Positions 19,463-29,770 of a stretch of DNA of 64,000 bases are shown piece by piece. The number at the start of each line of letters is the position of its first letter. Position 1 is the stretch's first letter. This stretch comes from Tritrichomonas musculus (taxonomy: Eukaryota; Parabasalia; Tritrichomonadida; Tritrichomonadidae): assembly GCA_039105265.1 (NCBI GenBank), contig JAPFFF010000014.1, forward strand, positions 2,046,001 to 2,110,000. Direction: 5' to 3'. The notes under the pieces are model-generated. The model did no database searches, was not told the DNA's origin, and saw only the letters and a program-made list of their open reading frames with translations. Position numbers and translations under genes: made by a program.

Positions 19463-21325
19463 TCAAATATTTGTCTTCATCATTCCTTTCATCACGGAGC
19501 GAAGAATAACTAAAGTAAAGATATATATAAACACAGCAATTACGTAATTTTTCAAAGACTTAAGAAAATCTTTCAATACGTCATTATTCAGTTGATCGCC
19601 ATAAAACAGCATTCTAAACAAAGCTCTGACATATAAAGTCGATTTTGTTATTATCACCAACAATTTTGTTCTATCGCCAAGTTTTTCTGTTATATCTAAA
19701 TAATTTAATGCTAGTGTCATATTATTTTTGTAAATCCAAGAAGCCATAAAAGCAGCTTCGGCGTTTGACTTTGCCGCTTCTAATAACAACTCAGTTTTAT
19801 TCAAAACTTTTTCAGTATCATTATCTCCAGATCTGTTATTATTTTCACTATTTTCACCAAGAATTCGCATAATTGCTTCTCCATCGCCGAAAGCAGCCAA
19901 AATTTCGATCAATTTCGTTGCGTTTTTCTTTAGAAAATCAGCAGCAATCAATCCACTATGGGCAGCATTTTTACTTCCCCAATGTGCCATGTGTGTGTTC
20001 ATTCTTAACGAATATTCGTAATCGCCATTGGCCATTGCATAATATGCCTTTTTCAAATTAGATCGAAAAACTGGAAAATCAGGTAGGAAACGATAAATGC
20101 GTTTAAGAGCTGATCTGCAATTGCGCTTTGTTCCGATGCCATGGAATTTAAAATAGGCATGAAGAAGGCGTGCTTGTGGCATTTTGTTTTTAGACGAAGT
20201 TTTTATATATTGATATCCTTTTTTCACGTCATATTTCATGGGATCTTCACCAGATAGAGTCATAATGCCGAGCATCATCTGTGATTGTATGTGACCACGC
20301 ATTGCAGCAATTGTTAGGTATTTAAGTCCAATTGATTTGTTAGCAGATTTGATCATGTTAGTTAAATGAAAAATGCCAAGCATGTTAATTGAATTCATAT
20401 CTCCTTCTCTGGCCCCAGCTTCAATATATTCAAGTGCTTTTTCTTTGTCTTCTGGAATCGATCCATATCCATTGAAAATCATCTGTCCGATAAAACCGTA
20501 TGATTCAGCAATACCATGCTTTAATGTGTAATTGAAACATTTCATTGCTAAATCATAATCAGGTCTGCCACCTGGAACCATTCCTCTATAGTAATAGACA
20601 CCAAGTAAAAAAGCGTCTAAAACTGAGCCATCAAGAGCTTTTTCTTTTGTAACCTCAAATACCCCTTTGTCCTTCTTTTCACTTTGTTCTGGAAGTTTTT
20701 TTCGATCGAAATACTCAGAATATTTATCTTCTGTTTCAAATCGTTTCATTCCTGGAAGAGAGCGTTCTGAAACATATATAAGGCGCTGAAATGCGGAAGA
20801 ACAACTTGAAGGTAAATAAAAACCAAATCGAAAATAGAAACCTAGCGCAAGTCTGCCATATAAATTATCACTAAAATCGAGTGTAATTGATCGAGGGATA
20901 TTTTCTGGTCCACCTATACCAAATCTACAAAAAATAGCTAAATATGAAATAGATGCTTGATCGTATTTGGAGGCCCCTATTTCTAGATAGGAACGTGCAA
21001 GAGTGTCATTAATATCAAAGTTATATAAGCCAAGGTGGTGAATCATTGCAAGAAAAAAATATGCTTCACGATATTCGCCTTTGTCTGCAAAATCTTTGAG
21101 TAAATTGTAATTTGCCTCAATATCTGTCCCATTTTTAAGATTACGCTTTATATTAATAAATTGATCGCGAACGGTTTCATTGTTAATTTGCTGAAAAGAA
21201 AAATAATTATAAATTTGAGTCTTTTCTGGATCTTCAGCTTCTTCAAGAAGGTAATATTTTGGTAAACTTCTCTGGAAATGGCCTATATTTGATAACGAGA
21301 AATCAAAAAAAAAGAAGAGAAACAT
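19463..21325 (-). CDS. SEL1L/HRD3-like Sel1-repeat ER membrane protein
   Basis: 620 aa. A hydrophobic leader (MFLFFFFDFSLS) is followed by an N-terminal charged segment and a series of Sel1-type repeats, for example EAYFFLAMIHHLGLYNF, AFLLGVYYYRGMVPGGRPD, ESYGFIGQMIFNGYGSIPED, DMNSINMLGIFHL and IQSQMMLGIMTLSGEDP. One transmembrane helix lies near the C-terminus (VIAVFIYIFTLVILRSV), followed by a short basic tail. This luminal-solenoid plus single C-terminal anchor is the topology of SEL1L/Hrd3, the partner of the HRD1 ubiquitin ligase in ER-associated degradation. N-glycosylation sequons are frequent. The repeat family is certain; the specific ERAD role is inferred from topology and length. 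The start is the first ATG in the frame. Confidence 0.85.
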   Translation of the reverse strand: MFLFFFFDFSLSNIGHFQRSLPKYYLLEEAEDPEKTQIYNYFSFQQINNETVRDQFINIKRNLKNGTDIEANYNLLKDFADKGEYREAYFFLAMIHHLGLYNFDINDTLARSYLEIGASKYDQASISYLAIFCRFGIGGPENIPRSITLDFSDNLYGRLALGFYFRFGFYLPSSCSSAFQRLIYVSERSLPGMKRFETEDKYSEYFDRKKLPEQSEKKDKGVFEVTKEKALDGSVLDAFLLGVYYYRGMVPGGRPDYDLAMKCFNYTLKHGIAESYGFIGQMIFNGYGSIPEDKEKALEYIEAGAREGDMNSINMLGIFHLTNMIKSANKSIGLKYLTIAAMRGHIQSQMMLGIMTLSGEDPMKYDVKKGYQYIKTSSKNKMPQARLLHAYFKFHGIGTKRNCRSALKRIYRFLPDFPVFRSNLKKAYYAMANGDYEYSLRMNTHMAHWGSKNAAHSGLIAADFLKKNATKLIEILAAFGDGEAIMRILGENSENNNRSGDNDTEKVLNKTELLLEAAKSNAEAAFMASWIYKNNMTLALNYLDITEKLGDRTKLLVIITKSTLYVRALFRMLFYGDQLNNDVLKDFLKSLKNYVIAVFIYIFTLVILRSVMKGMMKTNI

Positions 21326-21530
21326 TATAAATAAAATTAAGAGAATAAATGGCCGAAACTAAAATATTATGAGTATATATAGTCGTAAAAATACTTCGGC
21401 AAAATATGAACTTCCAAAACATTTTTCTATGAAAAAAAGCTTTTTTAAACAACAACAAAAGAAAAGAAAATCATTCATCAACATCTAATTCATATTGTTC
21501 AAAAGTAATATATACTTACTTTTTTATCGT

Positions 21531-21665
21531 CTATATTGGTCTGTCAAGAACCCACTCTATTTTGCGGCTCGTGAGAAACTTTTTGTTTAGATCATTTTAA
21601 ATTCTTTGATGTACCCCCATTTGAGAACTTTTTGTGTGATCTAACTCAAAAAAACTTTTTGTTTG
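21531..21665 (+). repeat. Left terminal inverted repeat of the fossil element
   Basis: It pairs with 36560-36677. The best-conserved part is GTCAAGAACCCACTC; weaker similarity follows over GAACTTTTTGTG and TTTGATTTA blocks. Confidence 0.75.
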
Positions 21666-21689
21666 ATTTATTGATTTACCTTGAAAGAG

Positions 21690-21790
21690 GTACCCGCATT
21701 ACCCATTTTTTTCGGGTCATTGCAAAATGGGTCATTCATGACCTGAGGTCATGATTTACCATAGTACCGAAAGGTAGTTCATGACCCAAT
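21690..21790. repeat. Cluster of GGGTCA/TGACC motifs, probable hAT subterminal region
   Basis: In about 100 bp the words ACCCATT, GGGTCATT, TGACCT, AGGTCATGA and CATGACCC recur in both orientations. Clustered short subterminal motifs are where hAT transposases bind. The cluster lies just beyond the 3' end of the hAT transposase frame; no matching right end was found. Confidence 0.4.
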
Positions 21791-21949
21791 ATAATTTTAA
21801 TAAAAATGTCGATTATTTGATAAATTATTTATAAATAAAGTTTATATAAAATATTATTTTAGTTGTTTATTTATTATTATCTTTGATTCTGCATTTTCTA
21901 ATTTCAGTTGAAATTTTTCAGAGTAAAATTCAATGAGCTATCACAATTT

Positions 21950-22367
21950 TTAATTCATATCACAATATTCATTTAAACAAATGTTTCTTGCTCTTTCAAT
22001 ATTTGCTTTGACAATACAAAGGGCGCTAAAATGTTCCATTGTCATTGATGACCTTTTATCATCTGCCATATTTGCACATAAAGAAAAAAATCTTTCACAT
22101 GCCACAGATGATCCTGCATGAACAAAAAGTGACTTTGCAAATTTTTTCAAATGTTTATGTCCAGTGTGCTCATTCCAGTAATGGAAAGGATTATCACATC
22201 TTCTTTCAAATGGGCGAACTTTTTCAAACCAATGTTTCACTTCATCATCGTAATTTATTTCTTTCGGTTTGCAGTATTTCTTTTCAACTGGATCCAATTC
22301 TTGTGTTTGGTTTTGAATAATTGGTGAATTTGTTGAACTTGTTTTTTGACCAATTTTATTACGAATA
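21950..22367 (-). CDS. hAT transposase, C-terminal part (hATC dimerisation domain)
   Basis: This is the 3' portion of the hAT gene whose 5' portion is 29813-31236. It contains the hATC signature: NPFHYWNEHTGHKHLKKFA, then SSVACERFFSLCANM (the SxxxERxFS core). It has no sensible ATG of its own. Its frame is exactly continuous with the upstream part if the pogo-like element between them is ignored and one TA is kept: …DDILN-Y-IRNKIGQ…. The two parts then total 613 aa, a normal hAT transposase length, with no stops. It is therefore a recently split gene rather than a decayed one. Confidence 0.9.
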
Positions 22368-22369
22368 TA

Positions 22370-22411
22370 CCCGTATTGTACACAATCCTAGTGAGTTTGC
22401 GATAATTCAAT
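22370..22411 (+). repeat. Left 42-bp TIR of the pogo-like element
   Basis: It starts CCCGTATTGTACACAATCC and continues TAGTGAGTTTGCGATAATTC. It differs from the right arm at one position (G versus A at the ninth base). Confidence 0.95.
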
Positions 22412-22549
22412 AATTCATATCACCATAAAAAATTAATTCAAAAATTGAGAAGTTTATTTATCGATTTTTTTTTATTATAAATTCAAGCACTGAAGCTTAT
22501 TCATAACACAAACCGGGAAAATGCCCACATTTATAATAATGCGTCCAAG

Positions 22550-25450
22550 GAGAAAGTTAAACAGCGTCTCAATAATAAGCCAAACAGTGTTTCAATAAAA
22601 AGTCAAAAATCATCTCGATAAAAAGTCAAACAGCAACTAGATAAAAGTCAGACAGCGTCTCAATAAAAAGTCAAACTGTATCTCGATAAAAAGTCAAGCA
22701 AAATCTCGATAAAAATTCAAAAACATCTCGATAAAAAGTCAAGCAAAATCTCGATAAAAATTCAAAAACATCTCGATAAAAGGTCAAGCAAAATCTCGAT
22801 AAAAATTCAAAAACATCTCGATAAAAAGTAAAAACATCTCGATAAAAGGTCAAACAAAATCTCGATAAAAAGAAAAAAATAATCTCGATAAAAATTCAAA
22901 AACATCTCGATAAAAGGTCAAACAAAATCTCGATAAAAAGTAAAAACATCTCGATAAAAAGTAAAAACATCTCGATAAAAGGTCAAACAAAATCTCGATA
23001 AAAAGAAAAAAATAATCTCGATAAAAATTCAAAAACATCTCGATAAAAGGTCAAACAAAATCTCGATAAAAAGTAAAAACATCTCGATAAAAGGTCAAAC
23101 AAAATCTCGATAAAAAGAAAAAAATAATCTCGATAAAAATTCAAAAACATCTCGATAAAAGGTCAAACAAAATCTCGATAAAAAGTAAAAACATCTCGAT
23201 AAAAAGTAAAAACATCTCGATAAAAGGTCAAACAAAATCTCGATAAAAAGAAAAAAATAATCTCGATAAAAATTCAAAAACATCTCGATAAAAGGTCAAA
23301 CAAAATCTCGATAAAAAGTAAAAACATCTCGATAAAAAGTAAAAACATCTCGATAAAAGGTCAAACAAAATCTCGATAAAAAGAAAAAAATAATCTCGAT
23401 AAAAATTCAAAAACATCTCGATAAAAGGTCAAACAAAATCTCGATAAAAAGTAAAAACATCTCGATAAAAAGTAAAAACATCTCGATAAAAGGTCAAACA
23501 AAATCTCGATAAAAAGAAAAAAATAATCTCGATAAAAATTCAAAAACATCTCGATAAAAGGTCAAACAAAATCTCGATAAAAAGTAAAAACATCTCGATA
23601 AAAGGTCAAACAAAATCTCGATATAAAGAAAAAGATAATCTCGATAAAAATTCAAAAACATCTCGATAAAAGGTCAAACAAAATCTCGATAAAAAGAAAA
23701 AAATAATCTCGATAAAAATTCAAAAACATCTCGATAAAAGGTCAAACAAAATCTCGATAAAAAGAAAAAAATAATCTCGATAAAAAGTCAAAAAACATTT
23801 CAATAAAAAGACAAACAACACCTCAATCAAAAGTCGGAAAACATCTCAATCAAAAGTCAAAAATCATCTCAATCAAAAGTCAGAAATCATCTCAATCAAA
23901 AGTCAGAAATCATCTCAATTAAAAGTCAGAAATCATCTCAATCAAAAGTCAGAAATCATCTCTATAAAGAGTCAGAAATCATCTCAATCAAAAGTCAAAA
24001 ATCATCTCAATCAAAAGTCAAAAATCATCTCAATCAAAAGTCAAAAATCATCTCAATCAAAAGTCAAAAATCATCTCAATCAAAAGTCAAAAATCATCTC
24101 AATCAAAAGTCTGAAATCATCTCTATAAAGAGTAAAAAAACATTTCAATAAAAAGTCAAAATTTTAAAAAATTATTTAGTATTTTTTTAGTTTATATTTT
24201 ATGAATTCAAATATTTTTAATTTTCAATATTATTAATGAAATAAAGCAATCAATTTTTCAGTTAGTTTAATTATATTTTTTTAATGAAAAAACTTTATGC
24301 GTCTCCTACTTTTTCCGCATCAAAAATTGACAATATCAAAAAAATAATAGCAAGATACAAATCTCGCTAAAAATTCAAAAACATCTCGATAAAAGGTCAA
24401 ACAAAATCTCGATAAAAAGTCAAAAAACATTTCAATAAAAATACAAACAACAGCTCAATCAAAAGTCAGAAATCATCTCAATCAAAAGTCAGAAATCATC
24501 TCAATTAAAAGTCAGAAATCATCTCAATCAAAAGTCAAAAATCATCTCAATTAAAAGTCAGAAATCATCTCAATCAAAAGTCAAAAATCATCTCAATTAA
24601 AAGTCAGAAATCATCTCAATCAAAAGTCAAAAATCATCTCAATTAAAAGTCAGAAATCATCTCAATCAAAAGTCAAAAATCATCTCAATCAAAAGTCAGA
24701 AATCATCTCAATCAAAAGTCAGAAATCATTTCTATAAAGAGTCAAAAATCATCTCAATCAAAAGTCAAAAATCATCTCAATTAAAAGTCAGAAATCATCT
24801 CAATCAAAAGTCAGAAATCATTTCTATAAAGAGTCAAAAATCATCTCAATCAAAAGTCAAAAATCATCTCAATTAAAAGTCAGAAATCATCTCAATCAAA
24901 AGTCAAAAATCATCTCAATTAAAAGTCAGAAATCATCTCAATCAAAAGTCAAAAATCATCTCAATTAAAAGTCAGAAATCATCTCAATCAAAAGTCAGAA
25001 ATCATCTCAATCAAAAGTCAGAAATCATCTCAATCAAAAGTCAGAAATCATCTCTATAAAGAGTCAGAAATCATCTCAATCAAAAGTCAAAAATCATCTC
25101 AATCAAAAGTCAAAAATCATCTCAATCAAAAGTCAAAAATCATCTCAATCAAAAGTCAAAAATCATCTCAATCAAAAGTCAAAAATCATCTCAATCAGAA
25201 GTCAGAAATCATCTCTATAAAGAGTCAGAAATCATCTCAATCAAAAGTCAGAAATCATCTCAATCAAAAGTCAAAAATCATCTCAATCAAAAGTCAAAAA
25301 TCATCTCAATCAAAAGTCAGAAATCATCTCAATCAAAAGTCAGAAATCATCTCAATCAAAAGTCAAAAATCATCTCAATCAAAAGTCAGAAATCATCTCA
25401 ATCAAAAGTCAAAAATCATCTCTATAAAGAGTAAAAAAACATTTCAATAA
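22550..25450. repeat. Minisatellite inside the pogo-like element (20-23-bp units, 133-bp higher order)
   Basis: Two related blocks. The left (about 22670-23790) is built of ATCTCGATAAAAAGTCAAA-type units of 20-21 bp, arranged in a higher-order repeat of 133 bp that recurs at 23095, 23228 and 23361. The right block (about 23800-25430) uses a 23-bp unit, ATCTCAATCAAAAGTCAGAA plus 3 nt, with occasional CTCTATAAAGAG variants. Repeated 60-62-codon frames on the minus strand are by-products of the periodicity and not genes. The array sits between the left TIR and the first gene. Confidence 0.95.
24112..24358 (+). repeat. Duplicated leader and first 25 codons of the BRCT/Myb gene
   Basis: The segment repeats 25411-25657 at an offset of 1299 bp: the whole 5' flank, the ATG (24284) and 25 codons. 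It then breaks off into minisatellite. It looks like the product of unequal exchange between repeat blocks. Nothing full-length can be made from it. Confidence 0.9.
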
Positions 25451-25582
25451 AAAGTCAAAATTTTAAAAAATTATTTAGTATTTTTTTAGTTTATATTTTA
25501 TGAATTCAAATATTTTTAATTTTCAATATTATTAATGAAATAAAGCAATCAATTTTTCAGTTAGTTTAATTATATTTTTTTA

Positions 25583-27274
25583 ATGAAAAAACTTTATGCG
25601 TCTCCTACTTTTTCCGCATCAAAAATTGACAATATCAAAAAAATAATAGCAAGATACGACGGTGAATTGTGTTCAAACATGCAAGAAGCCAATATTATTG
25701 TTCTTGACCAAATCACGTATGGCATAAAATTCTCCAGAGATTATGAAAAAATTAAGGCAAAGCTAATAATTTCGTATTTATGCTTGCAAAATATGGATTT
25801 TGAACTTATGAATCCCTTCACATATAAAACCAGTCAAAAATTTCTTCAAAATACATACCTAAGGAATAAAACATTTAGTTTTATAAATACTTCTGATAAG
25901 ACAACAAAAGCATGTACAAACATTATCAATTCTTTGGATGGAAAAGTTGTAAATGAAAATGCGGATTATTACTTATCTGAATTGAAAGAACCTTGTCAAG
26001 GTAAAACAATTATTAGTATTTCCTGGTTATATGCGCTTCAATTTTCGTCATGTTATTTGCAACCTTTTTTATTTATTATAGAAAAAAAAAGAAATAATGA
26101 AAAAGAAATACATATCGAAAAAAAAAGAAATAAAGTAATAAAAATAAGTACAGAAAAAAAAACGAAAAGTAAAAGTAAAAGTGTTTTGCCATTTCTTTGT
26201 GGCTTTCCTCCTTCAATTAATAATATAACAAAAATAGATGATTCAAAGATATCATTGCCAAAGGAAATTTCAGTAAGCACCGATGCATTTCACAATGCAA
26301 CAAACAATGAAGCAAGCATCGACGCATTTCTCAATGCAACAAACAATGAAGCAAGCATCGATGCATTTCACAATGCAACAAACAATGAAGCAAGCATCGA
26401 TGCATTTCACAATGCAACAAACAATGAAGCAAGCATCGATGCATTTCACAATGCAACAAACAATGAAGCAAGCATCGATGCATTTCACAATGCAACAAAC
26501 AATGAAGCAAGCATCGATGCATTTCTCAATGCAACAAACAATGAAGCAAGCATCGATGCATTTCACAATGCAACAAACAATGAAGCAAGCATCGATGCAT
26601 TTCTCAATGCAACAAACAATGAAGCTTATAAATTTACTTACGATCCTATTTTTATTTCAAAAGCATATCATATAAAAACACAACATAAGTATTCATATAC
26701 AGTATTAAAAGAAGAAATGACTTACCTGTATCCATCGTTAAAAAACGAAAGTTTTGATCGTTTCAAAGATGCATGCAAGTTTTGCTTTTCACAGCTTAAA
26801 GCCAAGAAAAACATGAATGTTCAATTTTCTAAAGATACTTATTCTGCATTCAATTCTCGAATTAAAGAAATATCAGAAGACTTGAAACGTAGTGATTTTG
26901 ACATGATGAATAAGGTTCAATGCGGTTTTTTTGAACGAAAAGGACCTTGGTGCGAAACAGAAGCGAGACATTTAAAATATGTTCTAATAGAAGGATGCCA
27001 TACTGGTCTCATATTCACAAAAGAAGGATTTATTGATTGGGTTAAAATTGCTAGCTTTGTTCCTGAAAGAACTGGTAAATCAATTTATGACAAGTATCGC
27101 ACTATGGTTAAAAATAATGAAATTGAAGAAATCGTTAATAAATATGATAATCACCCAGATTCAGATAAAAGATTCTATAAAATTCTTCATAAGGCACTTA
27201 ATTCTCATCAAGAAAAATTAATATTCAATGAAATAATAGAATCAATTAATAAAGGAGAAATCATCAGAGTATAA
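25583..27274 (+). CDS. RAP1-like transposon protein: tandem BRCT, 13-aa repeats, Myb/SANT
   Basis: 563 aa. Residues 1-75 and about 78-155 resemble two BRCT folds (KKLYASPTFSASKIDNIKKI; then FSFINTSDKTTKACTNIINS with a terminal Trp motif, ISISWLYAL). A basic linker follows (about 160-195, EKKRNKVIKISTEKKTKSKS). Residues about 233-349 are nine copies of a 13-aa repeat (IDAFHNATNNEAS). A Myb/SANT-like domain lies at about 452-515 (GPWCETEARHLKYVLIEGC…WVKIASFV…KSIYDKYRTMV). BRCT followed by Myb is the layout of the telomere protein RAP1; that kinship is an architectural inference. It lies 12 bp upstream of the transposase on the same strand, so it is probably an accessory DNA-binding factor for the element's ends or its satellite. 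Confidence 0.8.
   Translation: MKKLYASPTFSASKIDNIKKIIARYDGELCSNMQEANIIVLDQITYGIKFSRDYEKIKAKLIISYLCLQNMDFELMNPFTYKTSQKFLQNTYLRNKTFSFINTSDKTTKACTNIINSLDGKVVNENADYYLSELKEPCQGKTIISISWLYALQFSSCYLQPFLFIIEKKRNNEKEIHIEKKRNKVIKISTEKKTKSKSKSVLPFLCGFPPSINNITKIDDSKISLPKEISVSTDAFHNATNNEASIDAFLNATNNEASIDAFHNATNNEASIDAFHNATNNEASIDAFHNATNNEASIDAFHNATNNEASIDAFLNATNNEASIDAFHNATNNEASIDAFLNATNNEAYKFTYDPIFISKAYHIKTQHKYSYTVLKEEMTYLYPSLKNESFDRFKDACKFCFSQLKAKKNMNVQFSKDTYSAFNSRIKEISEDLKRSDFDMMNKVQCGFFERKGPWCETEARHLKYVLIEGCHTGLIFTKEGFIDWVKIASFVPERTGKSIYDKYRTMVKNNEIEEIVNKYDNHPDSDKRFYKILHKALNSHQEKLIFNEIIESINKGEIIRV
26281..26630 (+). repeat. 39-bp coding tandem repeat (nine copies)
   Basis: Nine near-identical 39-bp units encode IDAFHNATNNEAS or the L variant. 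Because the period is a multiple of three, other frames also stay open, giving false short frames on both strands. Confidence 0.95.
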
Positions 27275-27286
27275 GATATTTCAATA

Positions 27287-28312
27287 ATGGCTCGTAGAAT
27301 GTTTTATTCACCATTATCTTTGGCAACAAAAGCTGTTGTTTTTTCATATCTTGAGAAAAAGCAGTGGCCTTTCGATGCTCAAGGTGATATAGACATAGAT
27401 TCTTTTGACGAGGAAGTACTGAAATTAATTCCATTTGCAAAAAAAGATCCTATTAAACTAATGAAAGAATATAATATCAAAGAATTTAATGCAAGCTTAT
27501 CATGGACCTATAAGTTTATCCATAGAAACGGGCTGAGCTTTAAGAAGGCCCATTATGAGAGGCGAGGAATCATTAATGCTGATGAAGTTGATCGATATTT
27601 GGAAGAGGTTGCTGATGCAATTATAACTTATGGAGAACAATGTGTATTAAACATGGATGAAACTTGTGTTAACACGTTTAACCCTCCTGATAAAGGTATT
27701 GCAATAAGAGGGAAAGATACCGTGAATAAAGTTCAAATCGAAAATTATAATAAAAAAGAAGGAACAACTTACATTGGTACAATATCTAAAGATCCAAATA
27801 CACGTTTTCCATTATGCATCATTGCAGCAGGAACCACACAACAGTGCGAAAAAAAGTTTTCAATCAAAAAAAGTGCCGATTATTGCCTTCACAGCAAAAA
27901 TGGATGGACCACAAAAAAAGTCATGATTGACTACCTTAACTGGCTTGCTGATCAAATGGAGCATAAACCGTTTGCTCTTATATTGGATGTTTTTAGGGCA
28001 CATATGGATAAAACAGTGCAAGATGAAGCTAATCGTTTAAATATTAAACTTATTTATGTTCCTTCTTGTGGAACTGGACGTTTTCAACCTCTTGATCGTT
28101 CAGTTTACGGAGCAGTCAAAAATAAGTTAAAAACAAAAAATGTTCTTTCAGGAAATTTTAAAAAAAGGCATTCAGAAATACATCAACAAATGGACGAAAT
28201 CTGGAATGATTTAACGGAAAAAATAATTAAAACTGCATGGGATATTCCAAATCTCAACCAGTATTTATATCACGATGGTGATGATCCAAAAGATGAAGAT
28301 TATATTCAATAA
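27287..28312 (+). CDS. pogo-like DDE/D transposase
   Basis: 341 aa of the DDE_1 endonuclease family. An N-terminal helix-turn-helix-like part (residues about 40-100, ASLSWTYKFIHRNGLSFKKA) resembles the Tc5/CENP-B-type DNA-binding fold. Catalytic acids appear to be D124 (VLNMDETCV), D234 (LILDVFRAH) and D270 (RFQPLDRSVYGAVK), a DD35D spacing by my count. It would cut at the 42-bp TIRs and join to TA sites, in agreement with the TA duplication flanking this element. The frame is intact. It starts 12 bp after the RAP1-like gene, suggesting joint expression. Confidence 0.93.
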   Translation: MARRMFYSPLSLATKAVVFSYLEKKQWPFDAQGDIDIDSFDEEVLKLIPFAKKDPIKLMKEYNIKEFNASLSWTYKFIHRNGLSFKKAHYERRGIINADEVDRYLEEVADAIITYGEQCVLNMDETCVNTFNPPDKGIAIRGKDTVNKVQIENYNKKEGTTYIGTISKDPNTRFPLCIIAAGTTQQCEKKFSIKKSADYCLHSKNGWTTKKVMIDYLNWLADQMEHKPFALILDVFRAHMDKTVQDEANRLNIKLIYVPSCGTGRFQPLDRSVYGAVKNKLKTKNVLSGNFKKRHSEIHQQMDEIWNDLTEKIIKTAWDIPNLNQYLYHDGDDPKDEDYIQ

Positions 28313-29770
28313 TTAAATATAATTTCATAATTATATCATTATTTTTAGTATTTTATTTAATTATTTTAAGCATTGTCATAAATTGGAGTAAAAAAAAATG
28401 ATAAGTATGATTTTTTTGTAAATAAGGCAAATGATTTTAAAAAAAGTTATTGGATTTTTTTAAAAAAAGCTAATTATTCACCCAAATGCAAATTATGGTC
28501 CAAATCATTTCAATTTTTCGTGATATAATCATATTAAAAAACAATTTTCGGAAGTTTTGGACTTTTTCGAATATTTATAAAAAATATTAATTAAAAATAA
28601 TCAAAAGAGGAAAATAATAAAAGCAAAAAAGGCGCCAAAATTCAAATAAATAAAAAAACTTTCATATATAAAATTTCAATAAATATATATACGTTAACAT
28701 TCAATTTTTGAGAGAAAGCTTTTAATTTCAATAATTATATATACGTTAACATTCAATTTTTGAGAGAAAGCTTTTAATTTCAACAATTATATATACGTTA
28801 ACATTCAATTTTTGAGAGAAAGCTTTTAATTTCAATAATTATATATACGTTAACATTCAATTTTAAATGGAAACAAATAATTAAAATATATCAATGTACA
28901 TTGAATTTTTTCAAAAAAAAGTTAAGTTATTAAAAATAAAAATGCTTATTTTACGGATTTTTTTTAAAGATATTTTAAAATGTCTATGATTTTTTAAAAT
29001 TCATAATATATTCTAAAAAGCTTGTTTATATTGAAATAAATAACATGAAATATACTAATTTAACTCATTTCCAATGTGCGTATAATCAAATTAAAACCAA
29101 ATATACAAAAATAATGAAGATTTGATTATGTTGCCAAAATTGCAAAGATAAACATTTTAATTCTTTTCATTTGGTACAAAATTGATTAATTAAGAGGCTT
29201 TACCAGTTCAAATTCTAAATTCTAAGTGATTTTTTAAAATAATATCAAATCTTGTAAATAAGCTTTTTTTTCAAATACTTTCTTTCTTATTTTTAATCGA
29301 TAATATTTATTAAACCTATTCTATTTGATAAAATTCCATTTGAAAAATGCCAATTTTTTGATTTCGTATGAGAAAAATAAAGAGCATTATTATTATCTAA
29401 AAATGCGATGGAATTGTTTTAGTTGAAACTATCATCTATAAATCATACGCATGAATATTAATTTATATTCACTGGTAAAACATCAATAAAATAAATTTTT
29501 TTTGGAGATTTGATAAAAATTGTAATTTGGAATTATTTTGTGATTTCGAGTTTTGCTTTGAAAAAAAGCCGAATGAATGTGTAAATGTGTCAAAATATAT
29601 ATGAGGGATTTAATTACATGAACTATATTTAGTTCATCTTTTATAGAACATTTAATTTTTCACATAACTTTTTTTAAAAATAAACGAAAATAAACGTAAC
29701 TTTTTTTGAGAATTTGAATAAAAAATGAAATTTTGGAAAAAAAAATTTAATTCAAATATTTTTGTAAACC
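28313..29770. other. Noncoding right arm of the pogo-like element
   Basis: About 1.46 kb of A/T-rich sequence between the transposase stop and the right TIR. It contains the 52-bp tandem repeats and otherwise no coding frame. Confidence 0.7.
28683..28865. repeat. 52-bp tandem repeat in the right arm of the pogo-like element
   Basis: About 3.5 copies of a 52-bp unit containing TATATACGTTAACATTCAAT and GAGAGAAAGCTTTTAATTTC; ACGTTAAC recurs at 28691, 28743, 28795 and 28847. The copies are nearly identical. They could be transposase-binding iterons or a simple expansion. Confidence 0.9.

Noticed and set aside
22670-23600. Repeated 60-62-codon minus-strand frames reading FYRDVFEFLSRF
   Set aside because: They recur at exactly the 133-bp period of the minisatellite and have no independent support; they are a by-product of the repeat.
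22550-25450. Possible CRISPR array
   Set aside because: Repeats are contiguous and degenerate with no unique spacers, and the genome is eukaryotic.
26270-26680. 98- and 130-codon frames with CIVKCIDACFIVC or MQQTMKQASMHF repeats
   Set aside because: They are other-frame readings of the 39-bp coding repeat in the BRCT/Myb gene.
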